A DNA stretch of 11,116 bases from Melaminivora alkalimesophila (GTDB taxonomy: Bacteria; Pseudomonadota; Gammaproteobacteria; Burkholderiales; Burkholderiaceae_C), in contig NZ_ALEE01000341.1 in NCBI RefSeq assembly GCF_000282995.1, forward strand, positions 1 through 11,116, in the 5' to 3' direction. The position numbers and the translations under genes were made by a program. This document shows, piece after piece, positions 1 to 6,312 of the stretch. The notes below the pieces were generated by a model. That model was not told where the DNA came from. It saw only the letters and a program-made list of their open reading frames with translations, and ran no database searches. Each line of letters opens with the position of its first letter. The first letter of the stretch is position 1.

Positions 1-460
1 GCGCCTCGAAGCCTTCGGGGGTGAAGCCCTGGGCACCGACCAGCGCGCGGTAGGCCTCGGTGTCGAGGGTGCCGTCGGCGCGCCGCAGCGCAGCGATCTG
101 CGGAATGCTCTGCAGTTCGCGCGCCAGGCGCGCGTCGCTCGCCATCAGGTTCATCTTCTGCGCTGCCGCCTGCAGCACCCGGTCGCGCACCAGCCGCTCG
201 AGCGTCGCGTAACGCGCCTGGGGCGAGTCGAGCAGCCGCCCGTCGATGCCGGGCGACTGGGCACGGATGCGGTCGCTCTCCATGCGGTGGGCGTTGTCCC
301 ACTCGTCCTGCGTGATGTCCTTGCCGTCCACGCGCGCCACCACCGGGCTGCCGCCGGAGAAGTAGTTCCGGTCGATGCCCACCAGCACGAAGGACGGGAT
401 GATCAGCAGGAACAGCAGAAGCATCACGAACTTGGAGTGCTTGCGGATGGACTCGAACAT
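1..460 (-). CDS. ppiD: Periplasmic folding factor / peptidyl-prolyl isomerase-like PpiD, N-terminal part (gene runs off left edge)
   Basis: About 153 N-terminal residues are visible; the rest lies left of the window. The start is the ATG at 458-460, giving MFESIRKHSKF followed by a hydrophobic stretch at about residues 11-29 (VMLLLFLLIIPSFVLVG). This is the short cytoplasmic tip plus single membrane anchor typical of PpiD, after which the chain is periplasmic. Residues from about 37 onward (VARVDGKDITQDEWDNAHR) match the SurA/PpiD N-terminal chaperone domain, including the pattern in which a substrate-binding helix follows 'V(N/D)G..IT..E'. The family assists folding of proteins leaving the Sec translocon; the parvulin domain would lie outside the window. 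Neighbourhood supports the call: ppiD sits beside hupB in many proteobacteria, although here a transporter and tRNA-Val lie between them. An intrinsic terminator ends 33 bases before the start codon and no clear Shine-Dalgarno is present. Seen: anchor and domain start. Known: family role. Confidence 0.9.
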   Translation of the reverse strand, partial: MFESIRKHSKFVMLLLFLLIIPSFVLVGIDRNYFSGGSPVVARVDGKDITQDEWDNAHRMESDRIRAQSPGIDGRLLDSPQARYATLERLVRDRVLQAAAQKMNLMASDARLARELQSIPQIAALRRADGTLDTEAYRALVGAQGFTPEGFEA

Positions 461-493
461 GTCTGTCAGGCTTTCAACAACGATCGCTGCGGC

Positions 494-521
494 AAAAGAA
501 AAGGCGAACCTGCGTTCGCCT
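494..521 (-). terminator. Intrinsic terminator just upstream of ppiD
   Basis: On the minus strand AGGCGAAC, a four-base loop GCAG and GTTCGCCT form a perfect 8-bp stem (521-514 with 509-502), followed by the T-rich tail TTTCTTTT (501-494). The T-run is on the minus side only, so it acts on transcripts moving toward ppiD. The tail ends 33 bases before the ppiD ATG. It could end an independent small RNA, end read-through from the tRNA-Val side, or attenuate ppiD. Confidence 0.75.
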
Positions 522-656
522 GTGCGGGAAGGTGGGCCGCGGCGCGATCGGAACGTCGACCTGCACCGCGTGGAGGCAGCTTGACCCCCGGGAGCCCGGG
601 ATCAGCAAGCCCGCCCCCGGTGCGTGCCCACCCTGGCAGAAAACCCGTGGATTTTA
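494..656 (-). ncRNA. Candidate structured small RNA or ppiD leader
   Basis: The ppiD-transporter gap holds no convincing gene. On the minus strand a -10-like TAAAAT (656-651, in GTAAAATCC) predicts a start near 643, and an intrinsic terminator ends at 494, giving about 150 nt. Between them is a long imperfect hairpin. Bases 563-568 pair with 618-623, 572-583 pair with 606-617 with two mismatches, and the apical part 587-600 carries two CCCGGG blocks. An outer 7-bp stem joins 531-537 to 626-632. Several columns are U-G wobbles only if the minus strand is the RNA, which favours that strand. No -35 box is evident and I recognise no known RNA family. It could equally be the ppiD 5' leader with an attenuator. 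Confidence 0.35.
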
Positions 657-723
657 CTTCATGCTCTCCACCCGGCCGGGCAGCTGCGTGGGCGGGCCCG
701 GGCGGCCCGGGCCTGTCTGCCTC

Positions 724-729
724 CATAAT
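724..729 (+). promoter_or_regulatory. -10-like box CATAAT of the EamA transporter gene
   Basis: CATAAT lies 13 bases before the ATG at 743, so the transcript should begin about 7 bases before the start codon and would have room for almost no leader. No good -35 is visible. Two perfect tandem copies of GGCCCGGGC (695-712) lie just upstream. Confidence 0.4.
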
Positions 730-742
730 CGTTGCACCGACC

Positions 743-1687
743 ATGACCACCACCTCCCGGGAGACCACCGCGCCCCAGCCGCTGGCAGGCGCGCGCAAGA
801 CCCACCTCGACGCCCTGGCCACCACCTTGCTGCTGGCATGTTGCCTGTTCTGGGGGTTCCAGCAGGCGCTCTCCAAGGCGACGCTCGCGGAAGTCGCTCC
901 GCTGTACCAGGCGCTCTGGCGCTTCGCCCTGGGAAGCGGTGCCCTGCTGCTGTGGTGTCGCTGGCGCGGCATTCCCCTCGCCGCCCCCGGCACGGCGCCG
1001 CGCGGCAGCTGGCGCTACGGGCTGCTGGCCGGCGCCCTGTTCGGCGGGGAGTTCATCTGCCTGTTCCTCGGGCTGCAATACACCAGCGCTGCGCGCGTGA
1101 CGATGTTCCTCTATTGCTCGCCCTTCTGGGTGGCAGTGGTCCTGCCCCTGCTGGTGCCATCCGAGCGGCTGCGCCGCGTGCAGTGGCTGGGCCTGGGCGG
1201 GGCGCTGGTCGGCGTGGCGCTGGCGCTGGCGGATCGCTCGGGCACCGCCGCGATGCCCGGCGCCTGGCGCGGCGACCTGCTCGGGCTGCTGGCAGGCCTA
1301 CTCTGGGCGCTGACCACGGTGGTGCTGCGCGCCACGCCCCTCGGCCAGGTCCGCGCGGAGACGCAGCTTCTCTACCAGATGGGCGTCGCCTGCCTGTTGC
1401 TGGCGCCGGGATCGCTGCTCATGGGCGAGCGCTGGCACCTCGATTTCAGCGCCTTCGCCTGGACGTCCCTGTGGGTGCAGGGCCTGATCGGCGGCTTCGT
1501 CAGCTACCTGATCTGGGTCTGGCTGCTCGGGCGCTACCCGGCCACCCGGATGTCGTCCTTCGTGTTCCTGACCCCGGTCTTCACCCTGGTGGTCGGCAGC
1601 CTGTGGCCGGGCGAGCCGGTCACGGCAACGCTCGTGGGCGCGCTGGTGCTGGTGGCGCTCGGGATCTGGCTGGTCAACCGGCGCTGA
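743..1687 (+). CDS. EamA-domain (DMT superfamily) inner-membrane transporter
   Basis: The 314-residue protein has about ten hydrophobic helices in two tandem EamA repeats, roughly residues 26-163 and 178-312, the usual DMT architecture and length. Recognisable family stretches are FWGFQQALSK in helix 1, 'LQYTSAARVTMFLYCSPFW' in the first repeat, and YPATRMSSFVFLTPVFTLV in the second. The final residues VNRR are the usual short positive cytoplasmic end. The substrate cannot be told from sequence; relatives export amino acids, metabolites or drugs. The frame is open further upstream to 287, but the ATG at 743 is chosen because the preceding residues are not membrane-like, overlap ppiD antisense, and a CATAAT box precedes this ATG. 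The gene is alone on its strand and converges on tRNA-Val, between two loci (ppiD and tRNA-Val/hupB) that are usually adjacent in relatives, so it may be a lineage-specific insertion. Confidence 0.88.
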   Translation: MTTTSRETTAPQPLAGARKTHLDALATTLLLACCLFWGFQQALSKATLAEVAPLYQALWRFALGSGALLLWCRWRGIPLAAPGTAPRGSWRYGLLAGALFGGEFICLFLGLQYTSAARVTMFLYCSPFWVAVVLPLLVPSERLRRVQWLGLGGALVGVALALADRSGTAAMPGAWRGDLLGLLAGLLWALTTVVLRATPLGQVRAETQLLYQMGVACLLLAPGSLLMGERWHLDFSAFAWTSLWVQGLIGGFVSYLIWVWLLGRYPATRMSSFVFLTPVFTLVVGSLWPGEPVTATLVGALVLVALGIWLVNRR

Positions 1688-1705
1688 GGCTGCGGCAGGC
1701 CACGC

Positions 1706-1732
1706 AAAAGGGCCTGGATCGCCTCCAAGACC
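1706..1732 (-). terminator. Probable terminator downstream of tRNA-Val, possibly bidirectional
   Basis: Bases 1711-1718 pair with 1724-1732 (loop 1719-1723, one bulged base). On the minus strand one column is a G-U wobble and the stem is followed by CTTTTGCG, a short terminator tail 33 bases beyond the tRNA 3' end. On the plus strand the stem is followed, after the transporter stop, by an unusually AT-rich patch at 1733-1760 with a TTTTTT run at 1747-1752, so the element may serve both converging units. The tail is weak in each direction. Confidence 0.45.
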
Positions 1733-1764
1733 TTGATTTCATTAACTTTTTTACTTGAAAGGGG

Positions 1765-1840
1765 TGGTGGGTGCTGACGGGTTCGAACCGCCGACCTACG
1801 CCTTGTAAGGGCGCCGCTCTACCAGCTGAGCTAAGCACCC
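1765..1840 (-). tRNA. tRNA-Val, anticodon TAC
   Basis: This is a complete 76-base cloverleaf on the minus strand. The acceptor arm pairs GGGTGCT (1840-1834) with AGCACCC (1775-1769), the discriminator A is at 1768, and the CCA end is encoded at 1767-1765. The D arm starts AGCTCAGCTGGTAGAGC, the T arm contains GGTTCGAACC, and the anticodon TAC is read from 1807-1805, which decodes valine GUA and, when modified, other GUN codons. It begins 17 bases after the hupB stop with no terminator or promoter between, so it is probably cut out of the hupB transcript by RNase P. Confidence 0.97.
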
Positions 1841-1857
1841 CCTCTCGTTCGCCGCAG

Positions 1858-2130
1858 TCAGTTCACGGCGTCCTTGAGCGCCTTGCCCGGACGGAACTTG
1901 GGCACCTTGGCGGCCTTGATTTTAATCGTATCGCCGGTGCGCGGATTGCGGCCCGTGCGCGCGCCGCGCTGGCCCACGCTGAACGTTCCGAACCCCACCA
2001 GGGACACCGTGCCGCCCTTCTTGAGCGTCTGCTTCACCGCGTCGATCGTCGACTCCAGCGCGCGCGTGGCGGCGGCCTTGGAAATGTCGGCGTGGGTGGC
2101 GATGTGCTCAATCAGTTCGGTCTTATTCAC
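1858..2130 (-). CDS. hupB: DNA-binding protein HU, beta-type
   Basis: The 90-residue protein starts at the GTG at 2128-2130 and reads [18 protein letters not shown]. The length is exactly that of HU. Helices 1-2 fill residues 3-38, and the dimer-core and beta-arm signature [18 protein letters not shown] covers 46-63, with the minor-groove-intercalating proline at 63. The end is [17 protein letters not shown] is the abundant nucleoid protein that bends DNA without sequence specificity and helps replication, repair and repression. The start is supported by AAGAGG seven bases upstream and by the conserved MNKTELI beginning; a longer open frame upstream is only leader. Transcription probably starts from TAGAAT at 2226-2231, leaving a leader of about 90 nt with two hairpins. 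tRNA-Val follows directly. A non-ATG start in so highly expressed a gene is slightly unusual. Confidence 0.97.
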   Translation of the reverse strand: MNKTELIEHIATHADISKAAATRALESTIDAVKQTLKKGGTVSLVGFGTFSVGQRGARTGRNPRTGDTIKIKAAKVPKFRPGKALKDAVN

Positions 2131-2161
2131 AACAGGGCCTCTTGCATGAACGGTGTTGGCA

Positions 2162-2211
2162 ATGTGCGGCGTCTCCGGGCTCGCGCCCCGCACATCGGCG
2201 CCCTCCGGCGC
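2162..2211 (-). promoter_or_regulatory. Two hairpins in the hupB 5' leader
   Basis: A perfect 8-bp inverted repeat ATGTGCGG / CCGCACAT (2162-2169 with 2188-2195) encloses an inner GGG/CCC stem. Upstream in the transcript, GCGCC (2198-2202) pairs with GGCGC (2207-2211) around a four-base loop. Both lie between the predicted start near 2220 and the GTG at 2130. They could affect mRNA stability or translation; no known riboswitch is recognised. Confidence 0.4.
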
Positions 2212-2225
2212 TGGCGCAACAGCAA

Positions 2226-2231
2226 ATTCTA
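2226..2231 (-). promoter_or_regulatory. -10 box TAGAAT of hupB
   Basis: TAGAAT on the minus strand, in GACTAGAATTTG, about 95 bases before the hupB start. No clear -35 is visible. The flanking 2240-2270 region upstream holds the overlapping palindromes TTCCCGGGAA and CCCCGGGG. Confidence 0.5.
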
Positions 2232-2312
2232 GTCGCAATTGATGGGCTTCCCGGGAACCCCGGGGCGCTAGGCCGAACCCCGATTGACAGCCCACCGCTG
2301 CCCAAAGGGCCC

Positions 2313-2882
2313 TCAGCGCGGCACGCGCGCGCGGATCTCCGGCAGCGCCTTGCGCAGGTAATAGACCATCGACCACACGGTCAGCACCGCCGCCAGCCAG
2401 ATCAGCCAGGTGCCCCACACGCCGGTGTCGATGCGCCCGAACAGCCGCCCGTCATACAGCAGGAAGGGGATGGCCACCATCTGCACCGTGGTCTTGAGCT
2501 TGCCCAGCATGTGCACCGCCACGCTCTTGGCGGCGCCGAGCTGCGCCATCCACTCGCGCAGGGCGCTGATGGCGATCTCGCGGCCAATGATGATCAGGGC
2601 CACGAACACGTCGGCGCGCTGCAGGTGCACCAGCACCAGCAGCGAGGCGCAGACCAGGAACTTGTCGGCCACCGGGTCGAGGAAGGCGCCGAAGGCCGAA
2701 GTCTGGTCCAGCTTGCGCGCGAGGTAGCCGTCCAGCCAGTCGGTCGCCGCAAAGGCCACGAACATCACGGTCGCGACCAGGTTGCGCGTCTCCGGCGCCA
2801 GCGGCGCGTAGAAGACCCCCACGATCAGCGGGATCGCGACGATGCGCGTCCAGGTCATGACGGTGGGGATGGTGAGGAACAT
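2313..2882 (-). CDS. pgsA: CDP-diacylglycerol--glycerol-3-phosphate 3-phosphatidyltransferase
   Basis: The 189-residue inner-membrane enzyme transfers the phosphatidyl group from CDP-diacylglycerol to glycerol-3-phosphate, the committed step to phosphatidylglycerol and cardiolipin. The full CDP-alcohol phosphotransferase signature D-G-x2-A-R-x8-G-x3-D-x3-D is present, with D51, G52, A55, R56, G65, D69 and D73, plus D48 just before. Several hydrophobic helices surround it and the protein opens with [17 protein letters not shown], the usual PgsA beginning. The ATG at 2880-2882 is preferred over a GTG 18 bases upstream (2900) because it matches that beginning and because the CACAAT box at 2891-2896 would lie inside the longer version. 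It follows uvrC by 54 bases on the same strand, an arrangement seen in other proteobacteria, but seems to have its own promoter. Confidence 0.95.
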   Translation of the reverse strand: MFLTIPTVMTWTRIVAIPLIVGVFYAPLAPETRNLVATVMFVAFAATDWLDGYLARKLDQTSAFGAFLDPVADKFLVCASLLVLVHLQRADVFVALIIIGREIAISALREWMAQLGAAKSVAVHMLGKLKTTVQMVAIPFLLYDGRLFGRIDTGVWGTWLIWLAAVLTVWSMVYYLRKALPEIRARVPR

Positions 2883-2890
2883 GGGTGGCG

Positions 2891-2896
2891 ATTGTG
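2891..2896 (-). promoter_or_regulatory. -10-like box CACAAT of pgsA
   Basis: CACAAT on the minus strand, followed by CG, ends 8 bases before the pgsA ATG. This spacing puts the transcript start within a base or two of the start codon, and no Shine-Dalgarno is present. Confidence 0.4.
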
Positions 2897-2936
2897 GCAC
2901 GCGGGTGCCGCCCCCTGCGGCTGGGCCGGCGCCCTC

Positions 2937-4895
2937 TCAGCGCAGCGCGCGGTAGATCTCCTCGGCCAGCGTCTGGGAGATGCCCTCGACGGTCATCAGG
3001 TCCTGCACGCTCGCCTCCTGCACGCCGCGCACGCCGCCGAAACGCTGCAGCAGGCGCGCGCGCCGCTTCGGCCCCACGCCGGGAATCTCCTCCAGCCGGC
3101 TCCCGCCCACGCGCACCCGGGCGCGCGCCGCACGCATCCCCGTGATGGCGAAGCGGTGCGCCTCGTCGCGGATCTGCGCGACCAGCATCAGCGCCGCCGA
3201 ATCGCGCCCGAGGAACAGCTTGGGCCGCCCGTCGGCGAACACCAGCTCCTCCAGCCCGACCTTGCGCCCCTCGCCCTTTTCCACGCCGACGATGCGCGCG
3301 ATGTCCAGGCCCAGTTCGGCAAACACCTCGCGCGCCACCCCGACCTGGCCCTTGCCACCGTCGATCAGCACCACCTCCGGCAGCCGCGCGCGGCGGTTGG
3401 GCAGCTCGGCCCCGCCGGCCTCGCGCTGCGCCTCGGCCACGGGCGTGTAGCGCCGCGTGAGCACCTGGCGCATGGCGGCGTAGTCGTCGCCCGGCGTGAT
3501 GCCCTCGATCTTGAAGCGCCGGTACTCGCTGTTCTGCATCCGGTGGTGGTGAAAGACCACGCACGAGGCCTGCGTGGCCTCGCCCGCGGTGTGCGAGATG
3601 TCGAAGCACTCGATGGTGATCTGGTCCAGGTTCTCGGTATCGAGGTCCAGCACCTCCGCCAGCGCACGCGTGCGCGCCTGTTGCGAGCCTTCTTCCGTCA
3701 GCAGGCGCGCCAGCTGCAGCTCGGCGTTCTGCTGCGCCATCTCCAGCCAGGCGCGGCGCTGCTCGCGCGGCTGGTGCACCGCCGTGATGCGCACGCCGGC
3801 CTGCTGCGACAGCGCCTGCACGAGTTCCGGGCGCACCGGCTCGCTCACGATCAGCGTGGGCGGCACCGGCACGGCCAGGTAGTGCTGCGCCAGGAAGGCC
3901 TCCAGCACCTGCGCCGCCACGTCGTGCGCCGGGCCGCTGCCCGGCTCGCCTTCCGGCCCGTCCTCGGCGTGCCATACGCCCGCCGCTTCCTCGACGTGGA
4001 CCGGAAAGTACGCCCGGTCGCCCAGGTGGCGCCCGCCGCGCACCATCGCCAGGTTCACGCAGGCGCGCCCGCCCTGCACGCGCACCGCCAGGATGTCCAC
4101 GTCCTTGTCCGAGACGGTCTCGATGGCCTGCTGGTGCAGCACCCGCGACAGCGCCGTGATCTGGTTGCGCACCTCGGCCGCCTGCTCGAACTCCAGCCGC
4201 TGCGAATGCGCCAGCATGCGCTGCTCCAGCAGTTGCAGCAGCTCCTGCGTCTCGCCGCGCAGCAGCGCCTCGGCGCTCGCCACGTCGCCGGCATAGTCCT
4301 CGGTCGAGATCAACCCCACGCACGGCGCCGTGCAACGCTTGATCTGGTAGAGCAGGCACGGCCGGGTGCGGTTGGCAAAGACCGTGTCCTCGCAGGTGCG
4401 CAGCCGAAAGACCTTCTGCAGCAGCTGGATGCTCTCCTTGACCGCCCAGGCGCCGGGGTAGGGGCCAAAGTAGCGGTGGCGCTTGTCGGTGCCGCCGCGG
4501 TAGTAGGCGATGCGCGGGAAACGCTGGCCCGGCGCATCGCCCGTGCCGTCCTTTTGCGCGACGCCGGTGATCTTCAGGTAGGGGTAGCTCTTGTCGTCGC
4601 GAAACAGGATGTTGTACCTGGGCTGCAGCGACTTGATCAGGTTGTTTTCCAGCAGCAGCGCCTCGGCCTCCGAGCGCACCACGGTGGTCTCCAGCCGTGC
4701 GATCCGGCCCACCATGTGGCCGATGCGCGTGCCGCCATGCTGCTTGGTGAAGTAGCTGGAGACGCGCTTCTTCAGGTTGCGCGCCTTGCCGACGTACAGG
4801 AGCGTGTCCTGCGCGTCGAAATAGCGGTACACCCCCGGCAGCGGCGGCAGCGCCGCCACCTGGGCCAGCAGTTCCTCGGGGTGCGAAGCGGACAT
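2937..4895 (-). CDS. uvrC: Excinuclease ABC subunit C (UvrC)
   Basis: The 652-residue UvrC makes the 3' and 5' incisions around UvrB-bound DNA lesions in nucleotide excision repair. Domains in order: GIY-YIG nuclease at about 18-98 (GVY 21-23, YVG 34-36, catalytic R39 and E76); a cysteine cluster C168, C180, C188, C192; the UVR helix pair that binds UvrB at about 226-256 ([14 protein letters not shown]); the RNase H-like nuclease at about 425-585 with D432 (CFDISHT), D470/D471, D512 (LIDGGKGQ) and H580; and two helix-hairpin-helix motifs at about 600-650. The cysteine spacing (12, 8 and 4) equals that of the four iron-sulfur ligands reported for E. coli UvrC. The protein is about 40 residues longer than E. 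coli UvrC, with low-complexity insertions near 302-325 and 488-500. ATG 4893-4895 is used, 6 bases after a CACAAT box. Confidence 0.98.
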   Translation of the reverse strand: MSASHPEELLAQVAALPPLPGVYRYFDAQDTLLYVGKARNLKKRVSSYFTKQHGGTRIGHMVGRIARLETTVVRSEAEALLLENNLIKSLQPRYNILFRDDKSYPYLKITGVAQKDGTGDAPGQRFPRIAYYRGGTDKRHRYFGPYPGAWAVKESIQLLQKVFRLRTCEDTVFANRTRPCLLYQIKRCTAPCVGLISTEDYAGDVASAEALLRGETQELLQLLEQRMLAHSQRLEFEQAAEVRNQITALSRVLHQQAIETVSDKDVDILAVRVQGGRACVNLAMVRGGRHLGDRAYFPVHVEEAAGVWHAEDGPEGEPGSGPAHDVAAQVLEAFLAQHYLAVPVPPTLIVSEPVRPELVQALSQQAGVRITAVHQPREQRRAWLEMAQQNAELQLARLLTEEGSQQARTRALAEVLDLDTENLDQITIECFDISHTAGEATQASCVVFHHHRMQNSEYRRFKIEGITPGDDYAAMRQVLTRRYTPVAEAQREAGGAELPNRRARLPEVVLIDGGKGQVGVAREVFAELGLDIARIVGVEKGEGRKVGLEELVFADGRPKLFLGRDSAALMLVAQIRDEAHRFAITGMRAARARVRVGGSRLEEIPGVGPKRRARLLQRFGGVRGVQEASVQDLMTVEGISQTLAEEIYRALR

Positions 4896-4901
4896 CCCCC
4901 T

Positions 4902-4907
4902 ATTGTG
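4902..4907 (-). promoter_or_regulatory. -10-like box CACAAT of uvrC
   Basis: CACAAT on the minus strand ends 6 bases before the uvrC ATG, so transcription should begin at or next to the A of the start codon. The intervening bases are AGGGGG, which could be a Shine-Dalgarno only if the start site lies further upstream. Confidence 0.4.
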
Positions 4908-4993
4908 GAGGCTGGCGCGGCGACCTCAAGGACCGCGGGCCCTGCCGCCTGCCAGAGGGCGCCGCGGCGGCGCAGCAGGGCGACCCTGCCCAG

Positions 4994-4999
4994 GATAAT
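4994..4999 (+). promoter_or_regulatory. -10-like box GATAAT of earP
   Basis: GATAAT, followed by CG, ends 8 bases before the earP ATG at 5008 and predicts a leaderless or nearly leaderless message. In the same divergent gap a 15-bp palindrome GCGCCGC-G-GCGGCGC occupies 4959-4973, between the uvrC and earP boxes. Confidence 0.45.
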
Positions 5000-5007
5000 C
5001 GCGGTCC

Positions 5008-6147
5008 ATGCCCTCGCCTTCTGCCGCCCCGCCGTCCGGACACGCGTCCGCACCCGGCCTGCGCTGGGACGTCTTCTGCCAAGTCATCGACAACTACGGC
5101 GACATGGGCGTGTGCTGGCGGCTGGCGGCCGACCTGGCATCGCGCGGGCACGCGGTGCGCCTGTGGACGAACGATGCCGGCGCGCTCGCTTGGATGGCGC
5201 CGTGGGGCACCCCGGGCGTGCAAGTGCTGCCGTGGCCCGCGGCCGCGCCTGCCGATGGGCCCGGCGACGTGGTGGTCGAGGCCTTCGGCTGCGAAATCCC
5301 CGGTGCCTTCGTCGCCTCGATGGCGCAGCCCGGGCCCGGGCGGGCCCGGCCTCCGGTGTGGATCAACCTGGAATACCTCTCGGCCGAGGGCTACGTGGAA
5401 CGCTGCCACGGCCTGCCCTCGCCCGTGCTGCACGGTCCGGGCACGGGGCTGACGCGCTGGTTCTTCTACCCGGGCTTCACGCCACGCACCGGCGGCCTGC
5501 TGCGCGAGCCGGCGCTGGCGGCGCGGCAGGCACGCTTCGACCGCGCAGCCTGGCGCGCCGGCCGCGGCATCGCTGCAGACGCTCTGGCGGTCTCGCTGTT
5601 CTGTTACGAGCCGCCGGCGCTGGCGCAGCTGCTGCAGCGGCTCGCGGCCGTCTCGGGGGGCGCGCACCTGCTGGTCACTCCCGGCCGGGCGGCGGCGGCG
5701 CTGCGCGCCCTGCAGGGCCCGGGCGGCGCTCCTGCTGCGGCCGCCCCCGGGGCACACCGGGGTGTGCTGGTAGCGTGGCTGCCGGCTTGCCCGCAGCCGG
5801 CCTTCGACGAGCTCCTGTGGGCCTGCGACCTGAACTTCGTGCGCGGCGAGGACTCCCTGGTGCGCGCCCTGTGGGCCGGGCAGCCGTTCGTCTGGCACAT
5901 CTATCCCCAGGACGACGGCGCCCACCGCGCCAAGCTGCTCGCTTTTCTGGACTGGCTGCAGGCGCCCGCCTCCTGGCGCCAGGCGCACCTGGCGTGGAAC
6001 GGCATGGCGCCCGCGGCCAGCCTGCCGCCGCTGGGCCCTGCCGAGCTGCGGCAGTGGCACGCCTGCGCGTTGCGCGCGCGCGATCGCCTGCTGGCGCAGG
6101 CGGATTTGTTGACCCAACTGCTGGGTTTTGTGGACGGGAAAAGCTAG
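5008..6147 (+). CDS. earP: EF-P arginine-32 rhamnosyltransferase EarP
   Basis: The 379-residue cytosolic inverting glycosyltransferase attaches rhamnose from dTDP-L-rhamnose to Arg32 of EF-P. Family motifs are all present. DNYGD at 28-32 supplies the two aspartates corresponding to the catalytic and binding Asp pair. EAFGC lies at 91-95, WINLEYLSAE at 118-127 and FFYPGFTPRTGGLLRE at 152-167. SLFCYE lies at 196-201, and WACDLNFVRGEDS at 271-283 includes E281, matching the nucleotide-sugar-binding Glu. PFVWHIYPQ lies at 293-301. The first 18 residues are a Pro/Ser/Ala-rich extension, but no other ATG precedes DNYGD, and the GATAAT box 8 bases upstream supports this start. efp, its substrate gene, follows by 165 bases, which confirms the assignment. 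The dTDP-rhamnose pathway must be encoded elsewhere. Confidence 0.97.
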   Translation: MPSPSAAPPSGHASAPGLRWDVFCQVIDNYGDMGVCWRLAADLASRGHAVRLWTNDAGALAWMAPWGTPGVQVLPWPAAAPADGPGDVVVEAFGCEIPGAFVASMAQPGPGRARPPVWINLEYLSAEGYVERCHGLPSPVLHGPGTGLTRWFFYPGFTPRTGGLLREPALAARQARFDRAAWRAGRGIAADALAVSLFCYEPPALAQLLQRLAAVSGGAHLLVTPGRAAAALRALQGPGGAPAAAAPGAHRGVLVAWLPACPQPAFDELLWACDLNFVRGEDSLVRALWAGQPFVWHIYPQDDGAHRAKLLAFLDWLQAPASWRQAHLAWNGMAPAASLPPLGPAELRQWHACALRARDRLLAQADLLTQLLGFVDGKS

Positions 6148-6150
6148 AAT
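6145..6150 (+). promoter_or_regulatory. -10 box TAGAAT of efp
   Basis: TAGAAT overlaps the earP stop codon (TAG at 6145-6147). It would give efp its own transcript with a leader of about 155 nt. No convincing -35 is seen, and earP read-through is also possible. Confidence 0.4.
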
Positions 6151-6232
6151 CTCAGGTTTTGCGCCACTTGTTGCCGTGCACTTTCCACCCGGAGCCGTGC
6201 CGGCCGGCGCCCCCGCCGCAAGCGTTCAGCGC

Positions 6233-6269
6233 CGGGGTGAGCCAGGCAGGCCCTGCCGGTTTCGCCCCG
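6233..6269 (+). promoter_or_regulatory. Strong hairpin in the efp 5' leader
   Basis: Bases 6233-6240 (CGGGGTGA) pair with 6262-6269 (TCGCCCCG), and the inner arm continues 6241-6243 with 6258-6260 and 6245-6249 with 6253-6257, closing on a three-base loop GCC. That is about 16 pairs in 37 bases with two small bulges. Both non-Watson-Crick columns are G-U wobbles on the plus strand, which points to the efp transcript as the folded strand. No U-run follows, so it is not an intrinsic terminator. It ends 43 bases before the ATG. Confidence 0.45.
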
Positions 6270-6312
6270 CCCCGTGCGAGCGGCCCCACCTCCTTCCTTC
6301 TCAGGCCAAGCC

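Noticed and set aside
2240..2312. Palindromes after the pgsA stop as a pgsA terminator
   Set aside because: TTCCCGGGAA and CCCCGGGG can pair but no T-run follows on the minus strand, so an intrinsic terminator cannot be supported.
2883..2900. PgsA start six codons upstream (GTG at 2900)
   Set aside because: The extension PQSPP is not typical and would contain the -10-like box; the ATG at 2882 matches the usual MF-x-IPT beginning.
2452..4359. Minus-strand open frame of about 635 codons overlapping uvrC and pgsA
   Set aside because: A shadow in another frame, rich in Ala, Gly and Arg, with no conserved features, while UvrC and PgsA are complete and unmistakable.
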